A stretch of DNA of 64,000 bases from Ophioderma brevispina (Eukaryota; Echinodermata; Ophiuroidea; Amphilepidida; Ophiodermatidae). Position 1 is the first letter of the stretch, and the number at the start of each line of letters is the position of its first letter. Below the pieces are notes generated by a model that saw only the letters and a program-made list of their open reading frames with translations, ran no database searches and was not told the DNA's origin. Below, piece by piece: positions 49,752-61,813 of the stretch. The position numbers and the translations under genes were made by a program. Where the stretch lies: positions 18,093-82,092 of the forward strand of contig JAMKCH010071783.1 in the NCBI GenBank assembly GCA_023653785.1, in the 5' to 3' direction.

Positions 49752-49937
49752 ATGTTCCTCGCCACAGTGGGCGCAGAAGTTCCTCATCCTCCAAATGAGC
49801 CAAGTCCAGGTCATCAGAAGAACTTGCCATCCTTGAGAACATGCCCAAGGAGAAAAGAAGATGAAGAAAAAGCAGTTTAATTCACTGTCCAAGATCTTCA
49901 GTCAGAGAACAGACCACTTTGGAAGTTGTATTTGATG
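49752..49937 (+). pseudogene. Kazrin-like pre-SAM exon, right-arm copy
   Basis: TTTCCTTCATAG precedes and GTAGGTC follows, as in the left arm. Shared peptide pieces across frames are SRSSEELAI, MPKEKRR, EDEEK and FNSLSK, ending VFDG. Relative to 43857-44049 it has indels that break the frame in the middle. Splice signals are intact. It lies about 0.6 kb upstream of SAM exon a. It is annotated as disrupted because no single frame crosses it; sequencing error is an alternative. Confidence 0.5.
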
Positions 49938-50553
49938 GTAGGTCTACCTTTTTTCTAATGTCTTAGAATTTCTTGTCTCTTCTGTGTATGTTAAACTCAC
50001 TTTCCGTAAATAGGTAAAGTCTTTCATCACAACAGTATATCTATTTCATTCAGTGGATTGTATTTTCTGAAGTTGAAGCATTTTATCACAGTATGATCAG
50101 TAAAATTGGAGAAAGTCAGCTAAGAGTTTTGTTGTCTCTGATGATATTATCACATGGACTTAATGAAGTCCGTGAGGTAGCTGGTTACCCTGGTTAGAAC
50201 TAAAAAGAAGATCTGCCTACAAGGTCGTCGGCTCTGGAGAGCTAATAGGGCCACCCAGCACATTGAATCAGGAAGGGATCAATTCATCTTTTGCTCCAAT
50301 AAATCCTCAACACAGCAATATTGCTGTGAATGTGAGTTGAATCCGGCCATCCCCGTACAGGAAAAAAACGATTTAAAACTTTGTTTTACTACTAACTTTG
50401 CTATCATAATGTAAACTTGACATTTGCCCCACACTTAGGTTGTTGTCAATAGTTTTAATTACTCTAAAAAAGATCACTCTTTACAATTGTTTATTCAGTG
50501 TTGCCACTTTAATAATAATTTTACATGATGCTAATTCCCTCCATCCCCTCATG

Positions 50554-50761
50554 ATACAAACACTACAACGTACGTCCTCCGGTTCCCGACACATCTTCGC
50601 ACACAAGCTTGCCTTAGACGATCAAGAAAAAGCCAGATTACTGAAAAATGCAGACTACTCCTATGTACAATGGAAAGGCAGTATGATTGTGGCATGGAGT
50701 AGAACTCAAATGTGTCTTCCACGTATACTGAAAAGTGTGGCCGAAATATAAAGAGTGGACG
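50554..50761 (+). pseudogene. Kazrin-like SAM exon a, right arm, first copy
   Basis: A pyrimidine-rich tract (TCCCTCCATCCCCTC) leads in, but the acceptor AG is altered here, unlike the 55.78-kb copy. The donor GTAATG is present at 50762. Frames give YVQWKGSMIVAW and then CLPRILKSV or, in the adjacent frame, EKC. The other copies show the QYTEKCAE reading. The product would supply helices 1-3 of a SAM domain, a protein-interaction module of a coiled-coil scaffold linked to cell junctions and membrane traffic in animals (family knowledge). Confidence 0.65.
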
Positions 50762-53167
50762 GTAATGTGTTTTGCTTGTTTGTCTATTTACTTAATCTTT
50801 ACTGATCATTCTAATGTCATCATATAGGTTTTGTTCTTCCTATGATGTCCTGCGACAAAGACCAAAGTGGTGTATTGGAACAGTTGAGCTGCACCTTATC
50901 TTGCAAACGATTTTGATACACATGTACATGCCATAATAGACCTTTTCAAATTAAGTTTACTGAACATGATGACACGGTTAACTCTACACTTTGGAAACTG
51001 GGGCTAAAAGTATCCCAGATTCACTTCAATGGTTCCTTGTTTTAACCAGTGGAGGCTGACCCATTGCTAAAGCTGGGAGACATAGGCAATTCTGACCAGA
51101 ACCTGCCTTGATTTCTAGACATGATTTGCGTCACCTCTAGGCTGTTTTTCATTGAAACTGGTAACCAATATCGTCTGGTCTGCCCACAAATTGTACTGGC
51201 TGCATGTCACAACAGCCAATCGTTTACCGCTAAATTCCTTTGTGTTGGCCGCAGGATGCTAGCATGGGTCCAGGTAAGGGTTAGCATCCTAATGGTCCTA
51301 ATGGGCCAGTTGAGGGCAGCACTTAGTTTAGGGTATAATTCATTGAGGGCTTATCTGCCTGACAGATCATGGCGTAAAGTCTATAAATCCCTATTAAGTT
51401 CCTTGAGCTCAACTACTCCTTCATTAATACATATAGGAATAACCCCCATGTTGGGTTACTGTGATTTCTTTAGCCGGCTCTTATTAGGCATAATAAATTG
51501 GCAGCTTCCACTTATTTTGATCCCTGTACCCATCTCATCTTGGTGGCTAAGAACTATTCTTACATGATGTATCGCATTTCATAATTAACAATAAACATGC
51601 TCCGTATTTCAAAACATATTTGCATCAAGAATCCTGCAAATAGGTTACAGACTTTTCATCAGGAAGATTATGCATCAAGTTGGCTTGGAATTAAGAATTA
51701 GGCACATTTTTGCTTTTATTTGTGGAATCCTGGTAATTTACCAGGTTAAGATGACATTACGTAAATTAAGTTCAACTTTTTCTGTACAAAGTAAATGTGT
51801 GACCCAAGTGAGCTTAGTGCATGCATTAACCTCATAATCCTGATAATCCAGCATTTGCTAATGTCAAAAGTTGCATAAATATTCCTACCCTACATGTTTT
51901 TAATCTTTTCCTGACATGTGTACTTCCCTATATAGTTTGATTAAATACCAACTAAGCCCACTAAGCCTCTAATTATAGAAATTCATTTAGTCCTGTCATA
52001 ATATGGGAAATAAGTCCAAAGTTAAGATTAGCATCAAGTCATATTCAGATAGTTCCCGTTTGAGGTTTGGAAACATTCACTTATAAGTCCAAAAATAAGA
52101 TGGCATGTAGAATCAACCTGAATTGGCAAAAAGAGCATAAGGATAGGGCATGGGGTAGGGTTGGTGACATAAATTAGCGTGTCCCCCTTCACTCATAGAA
52201 TTGAGATTTTGGCATTAAAGAACCTATATTTTTCCATTATAACCGTCCACAATATTTCCTGTTTTCAGCAAAGAAAAATTTAATGCTTAAACTTAATGCC
52301 AAAAGTTCACTGGACATAATACATTCAAAGAAAAAAAAATAAGAACTTTTTTGGAGTTTCATCACAATTTTGTGGATTAGTTGAAGACAAAGTAGGTGTA
52401 CAGGTTTTTGAATTCGGCCCACCTTTTTAAATTTTTCCATTTTTTGAATAGTAAGTGCTAATTAATGCTTCAATGTCACGATGCCCTGTCTTCCAATTGT
52501 TCAAGAATTTCTTCTTACTAGAGAAATAAGCAGGTAAAACAGCATGTAATATAGTAACAATAATTACACACCATTATTCAAATCTAACATGCATTATAAG
52601 AGTGTAGTTTTGAGCGGTAAAGTTATGATACACGAGCCTAGCACAATTGGAACAAAAGTATTAACACAGAGTGAATAGGAGTTCATATCCTTCCTTGGCT
52701 GTATTGTCCCTAGACACAGTTGCATCTATATAGGAGTTTTTCTGTGTTTGTTAGGCATTTACACTATGAACTATAACACTGAAAAATACACTTGAAAGTC
52801 ACAGAGTAACGCTGAACAATTCTGAAATCTCTGAAAATTGTCTGAACAAAGGCAAAGAGTAACACTGAAAATTTTTCAGTCAGGGTTCAGAGGTGGTTCA
52901 TTTGTGGTTTCATTGAATTTTCAGTGTTGTATTGTTCACTGTAATGAGCATCGACCTTGTTCTTTAATTTACCATAACAATTTAGGCCAGTCACTTATAT
53001 GGTTTCTTTCAGTGTGAATTAGTGTTTCTTCAATGAATTAGAACAACATTTTCATGTGATTATGAACAGGCTCATATTTTTTCAGCAATGTTTCAGTCAA
53101 TTTCAGTGTGATTAGAAATCCTGAAGTGCATCCCAGTATATTATAATTTTCAAAACAAGTGTTTCGG

Positions 53168-53250
53168 TAACCTTATACGGCTACCTAACCCTAGGGTTTC
53201 GGTAGCCGTATACGGTTAAAATAGCCCGGGAGTGTTTCGGCAGCCGTCGC
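53168..53250. repeat. Palindrome cluster, inner end of element copy 2
   Basis: Decayed versions of GTAGCCGTATACGGCTAC at about 53168-53185, 53202-53218 and 53240. Confidence 0.65.
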
Positions 53251-55191
53251 CCCCATCTTTAAGGACATCGTACTAATATACAATGTTCACGAGGGCGCAA
53301 GCCGGTGAACGAGGTTGTTTTGGTCTTGAGTAATTCGACTCAAAATCTGCAAGTTTTCCTCTTTACGAAAAACATTGTGCATTGTTATTAAGACAAACAA
53401 CAAACGACACAGATTCAAATGAACATTGTTTGAAAACAATTTTACGTGCTCTTTCATTTCAAAGAATTTGACTTGCACTGTATTTGTAGAATAACAAAGT
53501 ATTGCTTTGAAGTACATGGTATCGCTTAAACCACGACTGTACAGTTTTTACTGCTATATGCTTTATAATTTGCATCTCAATCAGTGTCAATAGATCATTT
53601 GAGTGAATCGATGGGCAGCTTGATACGTGCATGCTATTACCGATCATCAGAAGTTATTTTAATTGAAAAATTTGTTAATGAATATTAACTCTTATTTTTG
53701 AAGTAAAGTTTGGAATTTGTGAAACATCTCGTTAAATGTCGGATTATTCCTGCGTATAAAAACTGCAAATTGGGCAGATTTCAAGAAAATATGTCTTTAG
53801 CTCTGACAAAGAACACTCCAGAATATAGTTTAGAGTGGATTTAACCAATTATGTGGTAGTGTGTTTGGGTCCACGGGATTCTTCACTGGTTTTGATTGAG
53901 GAGGACGTGGATTGGTACCGGTCTCGGAAAATTGTGGATACTCCAATAATTTTTCCCTGTTCTTGGACCACGTCCATCTAACGTTCTACAGAGCGTGAAT
54001 ATTACCATTGGAGGCCTATCTTTTCTTTAAGAGTCAAGGAAACGCAGTATATCTGAATGTTGTGTGGAACCCACGCGAAAAGAAATGACCCAGTATTACC
54101 AGTGCAGACACAGATGAAAACCACCACTGCAGTTTGTGTCGGGAACTTCGAAAAGTCGTTGACCCGTAAGGACAGAGATAAAGAAAAGTAGCGGAATCCC
54201 CTTCTACGAAGAGACTCGACAAAAGAGGCTGGAAAAAATCAAAATCGCACTTGAGAAACAAAAATACATAAGAAAATATTATAAGAGATTTCAGTTTTCG
54301 AGTTACTTTTTCGATAATAACTTTGACGGAAGCTCCGATTGTCGCAAACAAAATAATAAAACGTAATTCCTCCTCATATCAATTTGAGATTTTATTTTTA
54401 GCCCCCTGAATGGGGATTCCACCTAAATATTTGGCTATAGAGAGCGAGAAAAGATGTTCTGGCCGAGTGTCGTGTTTTACTGCGCTTGTAACCTACAGAT
54501 ACAGATAAAGCGCTTTAATAAAAGCACCGTATTGTAATAATTGCATTTTCTTAATAAAGGAACAATCGTTGCTCAAAAAGAGCTCCAGAAATACGTTCTC
54601 GTTTGTAGAATGTTATCACTAGAGATACAACAAATAAGGTCATGACTCATATTTCTAATATTTGATATTTTAACATACATTTCTATTAAAATTGGTATAG
54701 GCCTACATTTTTTTAAAATTTATCCCTCGCCCAACAGTCATTTTTATAACACGTTCAATGGAGGGGATTGCAATTGGCCCCCCCCCCCTCCCCCCCCCCA
54801 AACCCCACAGATTTTCCTAATAAAGGATCTACTTGTGTTAATGATTTTGGTGCCACTGGATAGGCCAGGGATCGGGAAGTCCAAAACTCATGCATCCCAT
54901 TTCCCTAATTGGCTTATATTTCATTGTTAAAACAAGAGGCTGAATTTCCTATTCTGCTCCTATACGAAATTAGAAATTGCACCATTTTTGTACAAAGAAA
55001 CGTTTCTCAGCTTCATCCTTCTAGATGGGGTTATTTTATGGAAGCTTTTACATCAGGAAACCGAATCGATGCTTATAGACACCTGATATTTGGAAATCTC
55101 TTGTTGCACTCCGGTCGTACATGAATATGGCTGGATCGTTTCGTCACGCATGACGTGTCAGTCTATATACCGATCCACTGTGGACACGCAC

Positions 55192-55292
55192 CGTAGCCGT
55201 ATACGGCTTCCTAACCACAAGCCGTTTTGGTTATATATTCCGTATACTGCTACGGAACCCCGGGGTTGGGTAGCCGTATACGTGCTACGGAA
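55192..55292. repeat. Palindrome cluster, outer end of element copy 2
   Basis: Three versions of the palindrome at about 55192-55209, 55237-55254 and 55271-55289, with GGAACCCCGGGGTT between the last two. Confidence 0.75.
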
Positions 55293-55351
55293 ACACTCCC
55301 TTTTCAAAAGGTAATATGGATGTCATTTGCATCGAATAACAAGGGGGGGGT

Positions 55352-55353
<2 letters not shown>

Positions 55354-55382
<29 letters not shown>
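55354..55382 (+). repeat. G(29) run at tandem-duplication junction
   Basis: A G run joins the end of tandem unit 1 directly to the start of unit 2. No such run occurs at the matching place in unit 2 (about 60560) or in the left arm. Confidence 0.85.
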
Positions 55383-55385
<3 letters not shown>

Positions 55386-55777
55386 TATTTAAGTCCGATG
55401 AGGGTAGCTGGTTTTACCCCTGTAGAACTAAAAGAAGCTCTACCGACAAGGGCGTCGGCTCTGTAGACTCATCAGCGGCCACCCAGCACATTGACATCAG
55501 GAAGGGATAATTACTTTGCTCCATAAACCGCACACAGGCCATATTGCTGTTATGTAGAGTGAATCTGGCCCTCCCGTGCATGGACCAAAACCGGATGTAA
55601 AACTTTGGTTTTACTACATAACTTTGCTTAGAATTCGATGTAAACTTTGACTTTGGCCCCAACATCTTAGGTTAGTTTGGGTCATATTTAATTACTCTGA
55701 TCACTCCCTTTACAATTGTTTATTCAGTGTTGCCATGTATGAATGTACATGAATGCTAATTTCCCTCCATCCCTCAG

Positions 55778-55985
55778 ATACAAACACTACAACGTCGTCA
55801 TCCGGTTCCAGACACAAGCTCACACAGACTTGCCTTAGACGATCAAGAAAAGCCAGATTATCTGAAAAAATCAAGACGACTCCGTGTCACAATGGACAGG
55901 CCCCAGTATGATTGTGGCATGATAAACTCCAAATGTGGTCTTCCACAGTCTACTGAAAAGTGTGCCGAGAAATTAAGAGTGGACG
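55778..55985 (+). pseudogene. Kazrin-like SAM exon a, right arm, second copy
   Basis: The acceptor CCCTCAG is intact here. The donor position reads GGGAGG, so it is lost or misread. Pieces in frames include RRSRKARLSEKIKTTP in the upstream half, and the downstream half keeps the STEKCAEK-type end. At 208 nt it matches the two other copies in length. If the locus really has one exon a, this copy is the one at the expected distance (4.9 kb) from exon b. Confidence 0.65.
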
Positions 55986-56772
55986 GGGAGGTGTTTGCTT
56001 GTTTTGTCTCTTCTTACTCTTTTTACTGACATTCTTTCAGCAGAATAGGGGTTTTGTTCTCCTATGATGTCCTGCAGACAAAGACCAAAGTGGTGTATTG
56101 GAACAGGTAGATGCCCCTTATCTTTGCAAAACTGATTGTTGATACCCTGTACATGCCATATAGACCTTGTCAAACTGAGTTTACTGTCACCATGATGACA
56201 CTGTTAACTCTACACTTTGAACTGGGCAAAAGTCAATCCCAGATCACTTCAGTGGTCATTGTTTTAAACACGATGAAAGCGTGACCCATTGCTAAGCTAG
56301 AGAGACATAAGGCAATTCTGACCAGCCTGCCCTTGATTTCTAGACATGATGTCTCACTCTAGGCTGTTTTTTCATTGAAACGGTAACCCAATACGCCTGG
56401 TCTGCCCCCAAAATTGTACTTGCGCATGTCACAACAGGCCAATTTTACCGTTTTATTTTTTAAATTCCTTTTGTGTGTGGGCCCAGGAAATTGCCTCATG
56501 GGCCAGTTAAGGGTTAAGCATCCTAATTGGTCCTAATGGGACAGTTGAGGGCAGCACCGTAGTTATGTGTAGAATTCCATTGAGGGCTTATCTGCCTGAC
56601 AGTCATGGAGAAGTGCTTTATAATCCCTCATTAAAGTCTTGACCTCTATACTACTTCTCCTTTCATTATATTACATAGACGTAATAACCCCCTGTTGGTT
56701 ACTGTGGTTATTTAGCCCAGGCTTTATTATGCATAATAATTGGCAAGCTCCACTTATTTTGACCCTGTACAG

Positions 56773-56811
<39 letters not shown>

Positions 56812-58019
56812 AAACACTCATCTTGGTGGCTAAGAACTATTTCTCTTACATGATGTGATCGCATATCATAAATTTACATAAACTGCTCCCGTATTTAAAT
56901 ATAATTTTGCACAAGAATCCTCAAATGTGTTACAGACTTTTTTCATCAGGAAGATATGCATCAATTTGCTTGAAGTAGAAATTAAGGCCATTTTTGCTTT
57001 TATTTGTGATCCTGAATTTAGTGTAAAGATGAACATTCAGTAAATATCCTACTTTTTTCTGTACAAAGTAAATGTGTGACCCCATGAGATTATGCATGCA
57101 TTATCCTCATAATCCTGATACCCAGATTTTCTAATGTCAAAAGTTGCATAAATATTCCTACCCTACTTTTTAATCTGTTCCTGACATGTTACTTCCCTAT
57201 ATAGTTTGATTAAATACCAACTAAGCCACTAAGCCTCTAATAATATAGGAAATCAGTTAGTCCTGTCATCAATATAGGGCAATAAGTCCAAAGTGAAGAT
57301 TACATCAAGTTCATATTCAGATAGTCCCAGTTTGATGGTTTGGAAACAGTCACTGAGAAGTCCAAAATAAGATGGCCTGTAGAAATCACTCTGAATTGCC
57401 AAAAAGAGCATAAAGGATAGGCATGGGGTGGTGGGTGACATCATGAGCTTTGTCCCCGCTTCACCTCATAGATGGAGATTTTGGCATCAGAAGAACGCTA
57501 AAATATTTTTCTTATAACCTCACACAATATTTTCCTGTTTAAGAATTTAAAAAAAACTTTAATTCTAAACTTATGCCAAAAGTCACTGGAAATCATCAAA
57601 GAAAAAAAATAATCACTTTTGGAGTTTTATCATCATTTTGGTAGGATTAGTTTTGAAGACAAAAGTAGGTGTACGGTTTATGAATTCGGCCCACCTTTTT
57701 AATGTTTCCATGTTGAATAGTAAGTGCAATTAATACTCAATTTCAGAATGCCCTTCTTCAATTTTTTCAGAATTTCCTGTCTTACGTAAGTAATAAGCAG
57801 TAAAAAAACAGCATAATATGTAAACAATCAGTAAACACCAGTATGTCAAATCTAACTGCATTATAAAGTGTAATTTTGAGCGCAAAGTTATGATACACTA
57901 GCCTAGCACAATTGGACAACAGTATTAACACAGAGTAATAGGATTCCATATCCTTCTTTCTGTATTGTCCCTAGACACAGTTTGCACATTAGAGTTTTTT
58001 CTGTGTTTGTTAGGCATTT

Positions 58020-60717
58020 ACACTATGAACTATAACACTGACAATACACTGAAAGTCACAGAGTAACGCTGAAAAATTCTGAAAATGCGGGTCGAAAATT
58101 GTCAACAAAGGAAAAGAGTAAAACTGAAAATTTTTCAGTCAAGGGTCAAGGTGGGTTCGTTGTGTTTCAGTGAATTTTCATGTTTGGATTGTTCACTGTA
58201 ATGAGCATCGACCCTTGTACTGTAATTCCATAACACTTTATCAGTCAACTTATATGGTTATCCTTTCAGTGTGATTAGTGTTTTCTTCAATGGATAACAA
58301 CATTTTCAGTGTGATTATTACGCTCATATTTTTTCAGCAATGTTTCAGTCCACTGTCAGTGTATTAGGAATCCTGAAGCCATGTCCCGTAATTATAAATT
58401 TTTCAAAACGAAGTGTTTCGGTAGCCGTATACGGCTTACCTACCACAGGGTTCGGTAGCCGTATACGTAGAAATAGCCCGGGAGTGTTTCGGTAAGCCGA
58501 CGCACCATCCTTAGGCCATCGTAAAATAACAATGTTTCAAGAGGGCGCAAGCCAGGGAATGAGGTTGTTTTGGTCTTGAGCATTCGACTCAAAATCGCAA
58601 GTTTCTCTCTTACGAAAACAATGTGCATTGTTATTAGTACAACACCAACGACACGATTCAAATGAAATTGGTTTGAAAACACTTTCCGTATGCTTTCATT
58701 TCAAGAATGGACTGCACTGTATTTTGTAGAATACAAAGAATTGCTTTGAAGTACATGTATCGGGCAAACCACGACTGTACAGTTTGTTACTGCGTATTTT
58801 ATAATTTGCATATCAATCAGGGTCAATAGATCATTTGAGTGAATCGATGGGCATCTTGGAAAAAAAAAAAAAAAAATTACGTGCATGCTATGACGATCAT
58901 CAGAAGTTATTTTATCTGAAACATATTGTTTAAGAATATCATTCTGATTTTTTGAAGCAGTTTTGGAATTTGGGACATCTCGGTAAATGTCGGATTAATT
59001 CCTGCGGTAAAATCTGCAAATTGGGCAGATTTCAAAGAATAAATATAAGTCGCTTAGCTCTGAACAAAGACCTACGAAATCTAGTTAGAGTGGATGTAAC
59101 ACAAGTTTGATGTAGGTGTGTTTTGGGTCACGGTATTCCTTCACTGTTGTTGGATTAGTGAGACGTGGATTGGTACGCTCTCGTAAAATTATGGATACTC
59201 ATAATTTTCCCGTTCTTGGACCACGTCTACTAACGTTCTCCAGAGCTTAAATATTACCAGTGAGCCTATCTTTTCTTTAAAAAGTCAGAAACTCAGATAT
59301 CTGAATATTGTGTGGAGAACCCACGCGAAAAGAAATGACCCAGTATTACCGGTGCAGACGCAGATGGAAACCACCACTGCAGTTGTCCGGTAACTGCTAA
59401 AAAGTCGTTTGACCCGTGAAGACCACAAGAAGATAAGAAACAGTAGCGGAATCCCCTTCTTACGAGAGACGCGACAAAAGGATCTTTGAAAAAATAAAAT
59501 CTCAGCATTGAGAAAACAATAAAATACATAAAGAAATAGATAAAGATTTTAGTTTCGAAGTTCCATTTTCGATATAACTTTTGAACGGAAAGCTCCGATT
59601 GTCCGTCAAACAAAAAGTAATAAAAAGGTAATTCCTTCCTCAGTTTCATTTGTAGATTTTATTTTTAGCCCTCTGAAGGGGTATTCCACCTTAAATAATT
59701 TGGCTATAATAGAGCGATAAAAGAATGTTCTGGCCAGTGTCGTGTTTTACGCGCTTTGTAACCTACAATACAGATAAGCGCTTATAAATCACGTATTGTA
59801 AGTACTGCATTTTCTTTAATACAGGAATAAATTCGTTGCTCAAAAAGCGCTCATGAACATCGGTTCTCGTTTGTAAAATGTTATTAAATACAACAAAATA
59901 GGTCATACTCATATTCTAATATTGATATTGAACAGACATTTCTATAAAAATGGTATAGGGCCTACATTTTTTTAAAAGGACCCTCGCCAACAGTCCATTT
60001 TTATAACACATTCCATGGAGGGTAGTTGCATGGCCACAGATTTTCCTAAAAAGATGCTATTGTGTTAATTAGTTCGGTGCCAATGGATAGCAGGATCGGA
60101 AGTCCAAAAACTCCATGATTCCCATTTCCTTAAATTGCTTATATTTCAATGTTTAAAACATAGGCTGAATTTCGTATTTGCTCAGCCGAATAAAACAGAA
60201 TTGCCAATTTTTGTACCCAAGAAACATTTTTCCACTTCATCCTATCTAGATTGGAGTTATTTTTATGGAAAGCTTTACATACGGAAAGAACTCCGATTTT
60301 CCTTAGAGACACCTGAATGTGAACTCTCTTGTTGCACTCACGGTCGTACATGAAGTATGGCATGGAGCGTTCGCACGCCATGACTGTGTCGGCTATATAC
60401 CGATCCAGGTGGACCGCTCCTGTATCCTTAGACGGCTACCTAACCACAAAGCCCGTTTTGGTTTATATAGCCGTATACTGCTACGGAACCCCGTGGTTGG
60501 GTAGCCGTATACGGCTACGGAAACACTCCCTTTTCAAAAGGTAATATGGATGCATTTGCAGAGTGAATAACAAAGTGAGCCATTTCAGTGTGTTTTCAGG
60601 TTGGATTTCTTTTTATTTGGTTTCAGTGTCTTTTTCAGTAATTTTAAAAGACTTTCAAGTTTTCAGATGTGCAGATTTGTTTTCAGTGTATTTTTCAGTG
60701 GTATAGTTTCATAGTGT
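58020..60717 (+). mobile_element. Palindrome-end DNA element, right-arm copy 2 (complete, 2.7 kb)
   Basis: Both outer ends are present: ACACTATGAACTATAACACT at 58020, and its inverted partner with AGTTTCATAGTGT ending at 60717. Subterminal CACTGAAA words occur near 58040-58380 and 60590-60710. Palindrome clusters lie at about 58421-58510 and 60425-60520. There is no ORF of note. A non-autonomous DNA transposon is the simplest reading; the superfamily is unknown. Confidence 0.7.
60425..60522. repeat. Palindrome cluster, outer end of element copy 3
   Basis: It includes a perfect GTAGCCGTATACGGCTAC near 60502-60519 and two variants upstream. Confidence 0.75.
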
Positions 60718-60906
60718 TTAGCCTTTTCACTTAACACTAACTAACTATAAATAGATTCTTCAATTGGCCAACTTCCAATCGAATGCTCCTCGTACTCTAA
60801 GGAACTTAAGCTTAATTAAATCCCTTCTTGTTCAAGAGGTGAGTGAATTGGATTAAGTTATATGTATGTTCACGCTCACGCCTCTATTCCTTTCATCATT
60901 GTACAG

Positions 60907-61021
60907 GTGTTGCTAGGGCTTCTGATGCCGAGTTGGAGACGGGGATGGGCATAGAGAACATCCTTCACAGGCGGAAACTCAGGCTGGCCATTGAAGAACA
61001 AAGAAATCGTGTCTACAGAAT
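60907..61021 (+). CDS. Kazrin-like SAM exon b, right-arm copy (intact)
   Basis: A pyrimidine-rich tract and TTGTACAG (ending 60906) precede, and a strong donor, GTAAGT, starts at 61022. The 115-nt exon is open in the frame that continues exon a (phase: G at the end of exon a joins GT). It encodes ARASDAELETGMGI, then ENILHRRKLRLAIEEQRN. The SD-x-x-L, GIxxxLHRRKLRLAIE pattern matches the C-terminal half of the first SAM domain of kazrin and is close to liprins. Later SAM domains are not seen downstream, where mobile-element remnants follow. Identification rests on motif memory, not a search. Confidence 0.75.
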
Positions 61022-61813
61022 GTAAGTAGTATTCGTCAGTAAAGAATTTGTTGCCATACATGCAGTTTGTAGGCCCAATTGGGGTTGACTTAAAGGGCAA
61101 CGAGAGATTTCAAAGAACTTGTGTCCCTAAAAAATGGAAAATTCTGATTTTTGCCCGAGGTAAAGCTTTCCATCAAAATCTCCATCTGAAAGGATTCAGC
61201 TTAGAATGTTCTTTGGTAGCAAAAAGTTTGAAATTTCTAATTATTTACAGGAGCAATCATATTCAGCCTAATGTTTATATTAGTCCGACGCCACTTCCTG
61301 ATTTTTGCTCTAACTAGAAAATGGTTTTACTATAGTTTTTTTTCTCAACATATTCTAGTGCTTTAGACCATCTAGTTGAATAATCAAACTGCTGACAGTC
61401 TATCCCTCATTGAGCGTTTGAGATATTTAGCGGAAAACAAAAGGCGCCAAAGTACCCATTTTGTTAATGAAAAATGATCAACTCTTTTTAAATGATCGAT
61501 GGTCTTACCAATATTGTTGTTATGCAAGATTATACAAACAGTAGTTTCTAGTAGACTCTGTAGGTCTCAATTTACTATATTTCTTTGTTATTTTACTTCC
61601 AATTTTTTATTAAAGATAGCGTCTTAATCATAAGTCCAACACCAAAGACATGTTAAACATGTTTAACAAGGGGACCACTTTAAAGGTTTCCAATCTTCAC
61701 GGAGAACTGTCATTAAGATTTTGGCATAGGCAAGATAATATTATTAAATAAAAATTTTTGATATAGCGCTAATGCAGAGGCCTCTAGGCGCAAAGACAAA
61801 CGAGCAATTAGAA
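61022..61813 (+). repeat. Right-arm DNA matching 36.5-37.35 kb inverted
   Basis: The intron downstream of SAM exon b and the non-MITE part of repeat R, both in mirror order to the left arm. No coding was recognised. Confidence 0.6.

Larger units (their letters stand above)
50157..55344 (+). repeat. Right-arm tandem duplication, unit 1
   Basis: Starts at ACTTAATGAAGTCCG and repeats at 55383-60560. It contains SAM exon a and most of one palindrome-end element. The two units differ mainly by single-base insertions and deletions. Confidence 0.8.
52761..55344 (+). mobile_element. Palindrome-end DNA element, right-arm copy 1 (truncated)
   Basis: It starts with ACACTATGAACTATAACACT and runs through the two palindrome clusters (about 53168-53250 and 55192-55290). 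It is cut at the poly-G junction before its outer right end. Orientation is opposite to 37668-40695. Confidence 0.65.
55383..60560 (+). repeat. Right-arm tandem duplication, unit 2
   Basis: Collinear with 50157-55344. It has an added A(37) run at 56773-56809 and an A run at about 58860, and lacks the C runs of unit 1 near 54.78 kb. Confidence 0.8.
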
